This document shows positions 1 to 5,549 of a DNA stretch of 5,549 bases, piece by piece. The notes beneath the pieces were generated by a model that saw only the letters and a program-made list of their open reading frames with translations, was not told the DNA's origin and did no database searches. This stretch comes from Bartonella birtlesii IBS 325 (GTDB taxonomy: Bacteria > Pseudomonadota > Alphaproteobacteria > Rhizobiales > Rhizobiaceae). Each line of letters starts with the position of its first letter. Position 1 is the stretch's first letter. The stretch is taken from contig NZ_CM001557.1 of the NCBI RefSeq assembly GCF_000273375.1, positions 661,329-666,877 on the forward strand, given 5' to 3'. A program made the translations under genes and the position numbers.

Positions 1-2
1 TA

Positions 3-242
3 AAAACGGATATTCATAAAGGGGTTAAAAATGGGATTACTAATATAGTTACCAAGGTGGGAGATTTGTCCCATGTACTAGAGCGAGGGGATGAAAATGC
101 AGCCACGATAACTATTGGTGCTAACACAGCACACACTAAGGTAAGTTTTATAAATAATAAGGGTGAGGCACGGATTGTTTTGGGTGTTGCTGCTGGCGAT
201 CTTTCAAAAGATTCAACCGAGGCAGTAAATGGTTCCCAGCTT
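3..242 (+). other. Stalk segment: coiled coil plus ITIG-type module and neck, before head unit A
   Basis: Residues 1-80. A hydrophilic, heptad-like stretch (VKNGITNIVTKVGDL) leads into a beta-rich module with the landmarks TITIGAN, an F/I-N-N-K-G-E-A-R turn and LGVAAG. It closes in the neck STEAVNGSQL at bases 213-242. The same module type follows the GIN domain of both head units further on (1455-1655 and 2709-2918). This opening segment may therefore be the tail of yet another head unit upstream, which is inference. An RGD tripeptide lies at bases 84-92. Confidence 0.75.
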
Positions 243-3200
243 TATCAATTAACAAGAGGTTTAGCAATTAATACTACTGGCAAAGATTTTACAGATGCGG
301 TAGCTGATGCAGAAAACTCAGTTGCTCTCGGTAGCAAAGCCATAGTTGGTAAAAGCTCTGTCGGTGGGCTTGCTTTTGGTTACGGTGCATCTGTAGGTAA
401 AGATGCTAATAAAACTGTGCTAAATGGAATTGCCTTAGGTACAAATGCATTTGTATCTGGTGAAAATGGAGTTGCCCTTGGTGCAGGTGCAAGAGCTGAA
501 AACGAATTTGCATTTGCTCTTGGTGCTAACGCAAGTTCCACCAAAGGAGGTGTTGCTATTGGTGCTAATGCAGACTCAATGGTAGATTCGGTTGCTATTG
601 GCCACAAAGCAAAAATTAATGGTCAAGGTTCGATTGCTATTGGTGCTAATGCAATAGCTAAGAGTGTCTCTTCGGTTGTTATTGGTAAGAATGCACAAGC
701 TTTAGATCGTGATATAGTTATTGGTTATGAAGCCTATGCCGATAAAAAAAGCTATGATGCTCTTGTTCTTGGTAATTCAGCAAAGGTTGCAGAAGGCTCC
801 GAAAGGGCAGTTGCTATTGGTAGCCAAGCAGAGGTTGGTGCAAATGCTTCCAATGCGATGGCTATTGGTTATAATGCAAAAGCATCCGTTACGGATAGTA
901 TTGCCTTAGGTGGATACTCTATCGCAAATGTTAAGGGCGGTATTGCAGGTTATGATCCTAGGACCAGAAAGAACTCAGATAAAGAGGACAGCACATGGGT
1001 ATCTACAAAGGGTTATGGTGCACTCAGTATTGGTAATTCTGAGAAAGGTAAAACCAGACAAATTGTAAATGTTGCAGCGGGTACCAAAGATACCGATGCC
1101 GTGAATGTTGCGCAACTAAAAGCTCTACAAGATTCTACAAATCCAAATTGGGAGCTTTCTGTTAATGGTAAAAATAAAACCAATGTTAATTCAACCAACC
1201 CAATGGATTTGGCAGCTGAAAGTACAAATCTTACTCTTACCAAAAGTGAAAAAGACAATAACATAAAATTTGATCTAGCGAGGGATCTTGTAATCGATAA
1301 AGTACAAACAGGAAACAATACCTTAGATGCAACGGGCTTAGTGATCGGCAATGGTCCCAAAATAACCACTTCTGGTATAGATGCAGGAAGTAAAAAGATA
1401 ACAGGCGTACAAGCCGGTGCAGATAATACCGACGCTGTGAATTTTGGGCAATTGAGCGAAGTCAAGCAAGAAGTCCAAGAACAAGTAGCTGCCAATAGTT
1501 TTATAAAACAAGCTTCCGATACAAGACACATCACCATTGGTAAAGAAACAGATGGTGATAAAATCGATATTACCAATAAAGATAGTAGCGCTCGAACTAT
1601 TTCTGGTGTGAAAGCTGGTACTGCAGAGACCGATGCCGTCAATTTTGCACAGCTAAAGGCAATAAAAGAAGCAACGGTTGTAAAAGGTTTAAAAATTAAC
1701 ACCACTGAAAAATTTTTTAAAGATCCTATAGCTGATGGAGAAGATTCGATTGCTATCGGTAATGGTGCCAGCGTTGGCGTCTCTGGGGCAATTGCTATTG
1801 GTTGGAATGCAAACACTAGCTCCTCGTGGTCAATTGCTTTTGGTAAAGAGACAAAAATTGATGCTAAATCTGAATATTCATTTGCTTTTGGTTCCGGGGC
1901 GAGCGTTAGCAAAGGTTCCCCCTCTTCGTTTGCATTTGGTTACAATGCAAAAGTTGGTGAAGATGCCAAGTCTTCGTTTGCTATTGGAACTGGCGCCAGC
2001 GTTAGTGAAGGTGCCAACTCTTCATTTGCTATTGGCGCTAACGCCAGTACCGACGACAGCTATTCGTTTGCTTTTGGCTCCAGTGCAAAAGTATCAGTTA
2101 GAGACGGTATCGCTTTAGGTTCAAATTCTATTGCAGATGTTGGTGGTGGTGTACCAGGTTATGATCCTAGAACCAGAAAGAACGAACTTAAACAAGACAA
2201 CACATGGTTATCTTCATTGGGTGTATTCAGTATTGGCGATGGTAAAAAAGGTCTAACCAGACAGATTGTAGGTGTTGCAGCTGGTGCTGCAGACACTGAT
2301 GCCGTAAATGTTGCACAGCTAAAAGCTCTACAAGACTCTACAAATCCAAGTTGGGATCTTTTGGTTGATGGTAAAAATAAAACGAGCGTTAATTCAATTA
2401 GCCCGGTGGATTTGGTAGCTGGAAGTGGCAACCTTAACATCAACAAAGGCGAAGACGACAACAAGGTCACATTTGATTTAGCAAAAGATCTCACATTAAA
2501 TAGCATAAAATTAGGGGAAGAAAGCATATCAGGTAATGAGAAAGCCTCATCATATGCAGCAGCAGGTGTAGTAACTTTAGACAGAACGGGCTTAATCATT
2601 AAAGATGGTCCACAAGTCACTATTTTTGGTATTAACGCTGGCAGTAAGAAGATAACAGGAGTAGCAGAAGGTATTGAGGAAACCGATGCGGTGAATTTTT
2701 CACAACTGAAGACGGTTGAAAAAGATATCAAAGAACAAGTAGCTGCCAGTAGCTTCGTAAAACAAAATGCTGAGACGCAACACATCACCATTGGTAAAGA
2801 AACAGGTGGTGATAAAATCGACATTACCAATAACAAAGGTGATACGCGTACTCTTACCGGTATAAAGAATGCCGCACTTTCAGCAGAGTCGAAGGAAGCT
2901 GTCACCGGTTCACAACTATTTACGACAAATCAGAAAGTGGATACAGTCTCCATTAATCTTCAAACGTCTGCCGTGAATATAGCCAAATTCTTTGGAGGGA
3001 GCACTAAATATGAAAATGGTGCATGGAGTACCCCAATTTTTACGCTTAAAACAGTTAAGGATGATGGAAGCTCTGAAGAGAAGATTTATAATAATGTCAC
3101 GGAAGCTTTATCTGGAGTTAGTACGTCTTTCACAAATGTTCAAAGACAGATAACTGAACAAATTAGTAATGTGATTAACACAATGGAAAGTGAGAATCTT

Positions 3201-5549
3201 GTACAGCAAGAGCAAGCAACAAATAATATTACCATTGGTGCTAAGCAAGAAGGCAGTGTCATTAATATCACCAACAAGAATGGTGAAGCTCGGACGCTTT
3301 TGGGTGTGAAGACAGCAACAAAAGATAATGAAGCGGTTAACAAAGGTCAGCTTGATACAAGTATCAAAGATGTAAATAACGAAATAACGAATAAGTTTAA
3401 CGACTTTACCAATAACATAACAAATATTACGCAACAGGTTCAAGGTGATGCTTTATTATGGGACAAGGATGAAAAAGCGTTTGTTGCTTTTCATGGAGAG
3501 GGAAGCGCAAAAACCAACAGCAAGATCACGCATCTTTTAGATGGCGCCATTTCTTCTAGTTCGAAAGATGCGATCACAGGTAGTCAGCTGTATTCAATGG
3601 GGAATGCAGTTTCAGCTTCTTTAGGCGGTGGAGCGAGCTATGAAAGGGGAAGTTGGATTGCCCCAACTTTTACAGTGAACAAATTTGATATTAAAGGCAA
3701 TGCAACGCAAGAAGATTATAAAACTGTTTCGGATGCTTTATTAAGTTTAAGCACTTCTCTCACGAATATTCATAATGAGATGAACAATGAAATTTCTCAT
3801 GTAAAAGGTATGAGTCTTGTTAAGCAAGATGACAAGACAAAGCTTATCACTGTTGGTGGAGAGGAAGACGGTACTATAATCAATATAGCCAACAACGATA
3901 AAGAGGACAGAACGCTTTTTGGTGTAAAGGCGGCTGAGAATGCGAATGAAGCAGTTAACAAAGCACAACTTGATAAGCTCGATAAGAAAATTGAATCTAC
4001 GAATTCTTTTGCAGTTTTTTATGATAAACAGTCGGATGATACTGTTAATTATAAGAGTGTGACTTTTGGTGGTAAAAATAAAGAATCTGTTGCTTTGCAT
4101 AATGTTGCGGATGGTGTACTGACAAAAGAATCGCACGATGCAATTAATGGCGGTCAAATTACGACAATATTTCAGCAGGTAGTTAAGTATTTTGGTGGCA
4201 GTGCAACCTTTAAGGAAGGTATTTTTACGGGACCAATTTATAAATTACTCAGTATTTCTGAAAATGGGACGGTAGGGCAAACGGATCATGATAATGTTGT
4301 TTCAGCATTTGAAGGTCTTGATACAAATATAAAGAATGTAAATAAGCGTATTAAGGAGGTTTCGCAAAGCGTTAGTGGTGATTCTTTATTATGGGATAAG
4401 AACAAAGAAGCCTTTGTTGCTCTCCATGGGGAGGGAGAAATAAGAACAAACAGCAAGATTACCTATCTGAAGGATGGTGATATTACAGTAAACTCAAGTG
4501 ATGCAGTAAATGGTTCTCAACTTTATTCTTTAAACGAGCAATTAGCGATCTATTTTGGTGGTGGCGCTGGTTATGATAAGCAAGGAAATTGGCAAGCTCC
4601 AAATTTTAAGATCAAGCAGTTTGATGAAAATGGAGGCTCTGAAGAAAAGAATTATAGCAATATTTCTGATGCATTGAGTGGGGTTGGAAATTCTTTCACG
4701 AATATTCAGAATAAAATTACCCATGAGATTAGCAAAATAGAAATCGAGAATCTTATTAAGCAGGAAGAAAAAACAAGGCGTATCACGATTGGTGGAGAAA
4801 AAGATGGCAGTGAAATCAGTATTGCAAACAGTGCAAGCAGTGTACGTAGCCTTTCTGGTGTAAAAGCAGGGCTTCTTACAGTAGAATCAACGGAAGCGGT
4901 CAATGGTTCTCAGCTTTATTCGGTAATCAATGTACTTTCTAGTTATCTTAGTAGAGATGCGGGATATAAGGATGAACAATGGCTTACGCCAAATTTTAAG
5001 GTTGCACAATTTACGGCTGATGGTGTGGTAAGTAAAAAGGAGAACTATACCAATGTTGCATCTGCATTTGAAGGTGTTAACGAAAGTATGACAAATATCA
5101 ACAATCGTATCCATGATATTGAACAGAGTGTTTTCTCGGGAGGCTTAAATTGGAGTGAGACAGAAAAAGCTTTTGATGCGCGCCATAAAGGTCAAGACAG
5201 CAAGATTAAGCATGTAGCGGATGGTAAGATATCAGAAAATTCGAAAGAGGCCGTTAATGGTAGTCAACTTTGGCAAACGAATAAGAAAGTTGAAGAGGTT
5301 GAAAGCCATGTCAATATGATTGATAAGCAAGTAAAAGATATTGCTAGTGTGGCAGATATTGCTGTTAAGTATGATGAAGGCAATGATGGCAAGAAAAAGA
5401 ATAAAGTAACATTAGTTGGTGTGAATGAGAGTGATCCAGTATTAATAGACAATATAGCCGATGGCCGCATTGAAAGTGGCTCGAAAGAAGCTATTACAGG
5501 TGGTCAGTTGCATGATTATACGGATAAACAGATGAAGCTTATTCTTACT
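3..5549 (+). CDS. BadA/Vomp-like trimeric autotransporter adhesin, interior passenger fragment (both ends missing)
   Basis: One open frame of 1,849 codons fills the window, with no stop and no plausible start, so the gene continues past both edges. The translation is built from YadA-superfamily parts: two blocks of 14-16-residue head repeats of the S(I/V/F)A(I/L/F)G type, many DAVNxxQL or EAVNGSQL necks, Trp-ring and GIN domains, FGG and DALLW stalk modules, and heptad-like coiled coils (TNIxNxI). Family knowledge makes this an outer-membrane, homotrimeric, surface-exposed adhesin secreted by the type Vc route. The module order and wording resemble Bartonella BadA/Vomp proteins, which mediate binding to host matrix and cells and autoaggregation. 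I read no cysteine in the frame, which fits an exported passenger. The signal peptide/ESPR and the YadA anchor barrel are not in the window, and neither is any regulation. The family is close to certain. The exact orthologue is not, so no symbol is given. Confidence 0.96.
243..317 (+). other. Leader segment into head A
   Basis: Residues 81-105. A short stretch between the neck and the first head repeat, carrying GLAINTTGKDFTDAVADAE. It aligns by eye with the leader of head B (GLKINTTEKFFKDPIADGE, within 1656-1745), which marks this point as part of the duplicated unit. It probably starts the beta-roll; no separate function is claimed. Confidence 0.6.
318..947 (+). repeat. YadA-like head A: about 14 head repeats
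   Basis: Residues 106-315. About 14 imperfect repeats of 13-19 residues, each with a core such as SVALG, GIALG, GVAIG, SIAIG or AMAIG followed by x-N/K-A. This is the YadA_head (Pfam PF05658) pattern. In the family, three chains fold into a left-handed parallel beta-roll at the fibre tip that carries collagen- and matrix-binding surfaces. Repeat 2 (GLAFGYGASVGKDANKTVL) is longer than the rest and may carry a small loop. The last repeat, SIALGGYSIANVKGG, runs into the GYDPRTRK connector. Compared with head B, this block is about 74 residues (about five repeats) longer and uses mainly AIG/ALG cores. Confidence 0.93.
948..1118 (+). other. Head A connector and neck (GYDPRTRK ... TDAVNVAQL)
   Basis: Residues 316-372. 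It starts with GYDPRTRK, continues through STWVSTKGYGALSIGN and TRQIVNVAAG, and ends in the canonical neck TDAVNVAQL (bases 1092-1118). In YadA-like proteins this section caps the last beta-roll turn and narrows the trimer to the next domain. The neck corresponds to the core of the YadA_stalk family (PF05662). Head B has an almost matching copy at 2151-2321. Confidence 0.85.
1119..1289 (+). repeat. Trp-ring domain, copy A
   Basis: Residues 373-429. It directly follows the neck, with KALQDSTNPNW (Trp codon at 1149), VNGKNKTNVN, a beta stretch and a closing IKFDLARDL. This is the layout of Trp-ring domains in BadA and Hia (W near the start, a glycine/asparagine turn, and a final FxLAKDL-like strand). 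It has exactly the same length, 171 bases, as copy B at 2322-2492, and most codons match, notably in the first third. Trp-ring domains belong to the adhesive part of BadA and Hia heads. Confidence 0.75.
1290..1454 (+). repeat. GIN-type domain and neck, copy A
   Basis: Residues 430-484. After the Trp-ring comes a beta-rich stretch with TLDATGLVIG, then SGIDAGSKKITGV and the neck TDAVNFGQL. The order Trp-ring, GIN, neck is the one known from the BadA head. The signature here reads GID rather than GIN. Copy B at 2493-2708 has the standard GINAGSKKITGV and about 17 extra residues ahead of it. Confidence 0.72.
1455..1655 (+). repeat. Coiled coil plus ITIG module and neck between the heads
   Basis: Residues 485-551. 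A short coiled coil (SEVKQEVQEQVAANSFIKQ) leads to HITIGKETDGDKIDITN, RTISGVKAG and the neck TDAVNFAQL. It is the linker between head units A and B. Bases 1527-1577 differ from 2781-2831 at only two of 51 positions, while sequence beyond AAT diverges at once. This linker belongs to the duplicated unit. Confidence 0.8.
1656..1745 (+). other. Leader segment into head B
   Basis: Residues 552-581. A short helical-looking stretch after the neck (KAIKEATVVK), then GLKINTTEKFFKDPIADGE, which matches the leader before head A. It marks the point where the chain widens again from stalk to a second beta-roll. Confidence 0.6.
1746..2150 (+). repeat. YadA-like head B: about 9 head repeats, Phe-rich
   Basis: Residues 582-716. 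About nine repeats of 14-16 residues with cores SIAIG, AIAIG, SIAFG, SFAFG (three), SFAIG (two) and GIALG. These are YadA_head repeats again, but with phenylalanine in the second and/or fourth core position in six of nine, which is rare in head A. The last repeat (GIALGSNSIADVGGG) leads to GYDPRTRK as in head A. The core residues point inward in known beta-rolls, so the Phe pattern suggests a bulkier interior (inference). The block is about five repeats shorter than head A. Confidence 0.92.
2151..2321 (+). other. Head B connector and neck (GYDPRTRK ... TDAVNVAQL)
   Basis: Residues 717-773. It holds GYDPRTRK, DNTWLSSLGVFSIGDG, TRQIVGVAAG and the neck TDAVNVAQL (ending at 2321). It is the counterpart of 948-1118, with a two-residue difference in length. 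It caps head B and passes the chain to the second Trp-ring. Confidence 0.85.
2322..2492 (+). repeat. Trp-ring domain, copy B
   Basis: Residues 774-830. KALQDSTNPSW (Trp codon at 2352), VDGKNKTSVN, a beta stretch and VTFDLAKDL. It has the same 171-base length as copy A, at a constant offset of 1,203 bases, with no insertion or deletion between them. The closing FDLAKDL is closer to the family consensus than the FDLARDL of copy A. Confidence 0.75.
2493..2708 (+). repeat. GIN domain and neck, copy B, with an extension
   Basis: Residues 831-902. The signature FGINAGSKKITGV is complete, followed by the neck TDAVNFSQL. Ahead of it is an extra stretch of about 17 residues relative to copy A, covering SIKLGEESISGNEKASSYAA. 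It reads as an additional strand and loop, so it could change the exposed surface of this head unit (inference). Confidence 0.72.
2709..2918 (+). repeat. Coiled coil plus ITIG module and neck after head B
   Basis: Residues 903-972. A short coiled coil (KTVEKDIKEQVAASSFVKQ), then HITIGKETGGDKIDITN, TRTLTGIKNA and the neck SKEAVTGSQL. It is the second copy of the linker at 1455-1655, offset by 1,254 bases. Here it joins the head region to the FGG/DALL stalk rather than to another head. Confidence 0.8.
2919..3191 (+). repeat. FGG module 1 plus coiled coil
   Basis: Residues 973-1063. A helical lead-in (NQKVDTVSINLQTSAVNIAKF), then FFGGSTKYENGAWSTPIF with FGG at 2991-2999 and Trp at 3024, a beta stretch, and NNVTEALSGVSTSFTNVQ returning to coiled coil (ITEQISNVINTMES). 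In trimeric adhesins, FGG modules are short beta insertions that interrupt the coiled coil and let it continue afterwards. It is most similar to FGG module 4. Confidence 0.8.
3192..3353 (+). repeat. ITIG-type stalk module C and neck
   Basis: Residues 1064-1117. ENLVQQEQ, NITIGAKQEGSVINITN, GEARTLLGVKTA and a variant neck NEAVNKGQL (Lys in place of the usual Gly/Val). Same build as the modules at 1455 and 2709, but with EGS/GSVI in the loop, a form shared with modules D and E. Confidence 0.75.
3354..3590 (+). repeat. Coiled coil plus DALL module 1 and neck
   Basis: Residues 1118-1196. A 30-residue coiled coil with asparagine-rich core (TNKFNDFTNNITNITQQVQ), then the literal DALLWDK signature at 3447, AFVAFHGEG, TNSKITHLLDG and the neck KDAITGSQL. 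The DALL part, 3447-3590, is 144 bases long, the same as DALL module 2. By my count 31 of 48 residues are identical between the two. Confidence 0.8.
3591..3809 (+). repeat. FGG module 2 plus coiled coil
   Basis: Residues 1197-1269. YSMGNAVSASLGGGASYE with LGG in place of FGG at 3621-3629, Trp at 3654, APTFTVNKF, then VSDALLSLSTSLTNIHNEM returning to coiled coil. The DALL in VSDALLS is a helix sequence, not a DALLW module. This copy sits exactly 933 bases before FGG module 4. Confidence 0.78.
3810..3971 (+). repeat. ITIG-type stalk module D and neck
   Basis: Residues 1270-1323. MSLVKQDDKT, LITVGGEEDGTIINIAN, DRTLFGVKAA and the neck NEAVNKAQL. The core reads ITVGG rather than ITIG. It has the same Lys-containing variant neck as module C, so C and D probably share a recent origin at that end. 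Confidence 0.73.
3972..4160 (+). repeat. KYD/VTLGG-type module 1 and neck
   Basis: Residues 1324-1386. A short coiled coil (DKLDKKIESTNS), then AVFYDKQSDDTVNYKSVTFGG, a beta stretch VALHNVADG and the neck HDAINGGQI. Many trimeric adhesins carry this AVxYD...VTLGG...NVAxG pattern, often close to the C-terminal anchor. Here one copy is mid-stalk and a second follows at 5271-5510. Confidence 0.72.
4161..4379 (+). repeat. FGG module 3 plus coiled coil, Trp replaced by Phe
   Basis: Residues 1387-1459. Helical lead-in TTIFQQVVKY, FGG at 4191-4199, then ATFKEGIFTGPIYKL, where the usual Trp of the GxW position is Phe (codon 4224). It ends in NVVSAFEGLDTNIKNVNKRI returning to coiled coil. Unlike modules 1, 2 and 4, it is followed directly by a DALL module. 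Confidence 0.78.
4380..4523 (+). repeat. DALL module 2 and neck
   Basis: Residues 1460-1507. DSLLWDKNKEAFVALHGEG, TNSKITYLKDG and the neck SDAVNGSQL. It is 933 bases after DALL module 1 with equal length. The module makes a beta-layered transition from coiled coil back into a neck in known structures of this class. Confidence 0.8.
4524..4739 (+). repeat. FGG module 4 plus coiled coil
   Basis: Residues 1508-1579. YSLNEQLAIYFGGGAGYD with FGG at 4554-4562, Trp at 4590, QAPNFKIKQF, then NISDALSGVGNSFTNIQNKI and a coil. It is the closest of the five to the family consensus. GGSEEKNYSNISDALSGVG closely parallels the matching part of FGG module 1. Confidence 0.82.
4740..4916 (+). repeat. ITIG-type stalk module E and neck
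   Basis: Residues 1580-1638. EIENLIKQEEKTRRITIGG, DGSEISIAN, VRSLSGVKAG and the neck STEAVNGSQL. It has a standard neck where modules C and D have Lys variants, and five extra residues (LLTVES region) before the neck. Confidence 0.75.
4917..5141 (+). repeat. FGG module 5, degenerate (LSR replaces FGG), plus coiled coil
   Basis: Residues 1639-1713. The frame of an FGG module is clear: YSVINVLSSY, then DAGYKDEQWLTPNFKVAQF with Trp at 4980, and NVASAFEGVNESMTNINNRI returning to coil. The FGG triplet itself reads LSR (4947-4955). The rest of the module is intact, so this is divergence at the motif rather than a broken module. Confidence 0.75.
5142..5270 (+). repeat. DALL-like module 3 and neck
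   Basis: Residues 1714-1756. GLNWSETEKAFDARHKGQ, DSKIKHVADGKIS and the neck SKEAVNGSQL. LLW is replaced by LNW and the module is five residues shorter than DALL modules 1 and 2. This GLNW form is the one I recall near the C-terminal end of Bartonella stalks. Confidence 0.72.
5271..5510 (+). repeat. Coiled coil plus KYD/VTLGG-type module 2 and neck
   Basis: Residues 1757-1836. A coiled coil of about 30 residues (NKKVEEVESHVNMIDKQVKDI), then AVKYDEGNDGKKKNKVTLVG, VLIDNIADGRIESGS and the neck KEAITGGQL. Same family as 3972-4160. Its position after the last DALL module is the usual pre-anchor place in this family. Confidence 0.75.
5511..5549 (+). other. Start of a coiled coil, cut by the window edge
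   Basis: Residues 1837-1849, HDYTDKQMKLILT. A helical stretch with hydrophobic spacing suited to a coiled coil. In Bartonella adhesins, a segment like this precedes the final helix and four-strand YadA anchor. The anchor itself is not visible, so its presence just downstream is inference. Confidence 0.55.

Noticed and set aside
858..860. In-frame ATG codons as a possible start (for example at 858)
   Set aside because: These Met codons sit inside head or stalk repeats, and the frame is open and clearly adhesin-like upstream as far as base 3. No signal peptide follows any of them.
1013..1912. A 299-codon open frame on the minus strand
   Set aside because: It lies wholly antisense to the head, Trp-ring and ITIG region. 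Its product is a Leu/Ser/Ala/Pro-rich string with no domain, and its openness follows from the repeated plus-strand codons (GGT, GCA, AAA, GAT).
1735..2118. A 127-codon plus-strand frame beginning with ATG
   Set aside because: It is the out-of-frame reading of head B. Its LLLV-type repeats mirror the periodic codons of the head repeats; no separate protein is likely. The same holds for 721-909 over head A.
318..2150. Possible CRISPR or DNA tandem-repeat array
   Set aside because: The periodicity is 39-57 bases but is a protein-level pattern with varied codons and no constant repeat or spacer structure. It is the YadA head repeat.
2159..2905. A 248-codon open frame on the minus strand
   Set aside because: It is antisense to the second head unit and shares phrases with the 1013-1912 frame (SLPMVMC, LLAATCS). 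That only reflects the duplicated plus-strand gene read backwards.
3108..4157. Minus-strand frames with Ile/Phe/Cys-rich, membrane-like products (3108-3443, 3747-4157)
   Set aside because: They are reverse readings of Asn/Lys/Asp-rich coiled-coil codons, which always give Ile/Leu/Phe/Val-rich strings. They lie inside an intact coding frame on the other strand.
5361..5549. Possible start of the YadA membrane anchor inside the window
   Set aside because: The segment is a KYD/VTLGG module and neck followed by 13 residues of helix. No amphipathic beta-strands or terminal aromatic residue of an anchor are seen; the anchor would have to lie downstream.

Overview
The whole window is the interior of one very large plus-strand gene. 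The reading frame that begins at base 3 runs 1,849 codons to the last base with no stop, no start and no intergenic DNA. The protein is a trimeric autotransporter adhesin (type Vc secretion, YadA superfamily). Its module set and wording fit the Bartonella BadA/Vomp family best: YadA-like head repeats, a Trp-ring, a GIN domain, DAVNxxQL necks, FGG modules and DALLW modules. The moderately AT-rich sequence also fits a Bartonella-like alphaproteobacterium, but the organism is inferred from protein style only. Residue numbers here count from the codon at base 3, not from the true N-terminus, which lies upstream.

Layout. Bases 3-242: a coiled-coil and ITIG-type stalk module ending in the neck EAVNGSQL. 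Bases 243-1454: head unit A, with a leader, about 14 YadA-like head repeats, a GYDPRTRK/neck connector, a Trp-ring and a GIN domain with neck. Bases 1455-1655: a coiled-coil and ITIG module. Bases 1656-2708: head unit B, with the same order of parts but only about 9 head repeats. Bases 2709-2918: another coiled-coil and ITIG module. Bases 2919-5510: a stalk mosaic of five FGG modules, three DALL modules, three further ITIG modules and two KYD/VTLGG modules, joined by short coiled coils and necks. Bases 5511-5549: the start of a further coiled coil, of the kind that usually leads to the membrane anchor.

How it works together (family knowledge). Three identical chains would form a long fibre outside the cell. 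Beta-roll heads and Trp-ring/GIN domains are the likely adhesive parts, necks step the chain down into the coiled coil, and the stalk modules act as spacers. The signal peptide (with any ESPR extension) and the C-terminal YadA anchor beta-barrel are both outside the window. No second gene, RNA gene, mobile element, CRISPR array, promoter or terminator is visible.

The most notable points are two complete head units in tandem in one chain (period about 1.2-1.25 kb), a stalk super-repeat of about 933 bases, patchy near-identity between copies that suggests gene conversion, and a fifth FGG module that has lost its FGG motif. I found no separate undescribed system: this looks like an unusual architecture of a known adhesin class.
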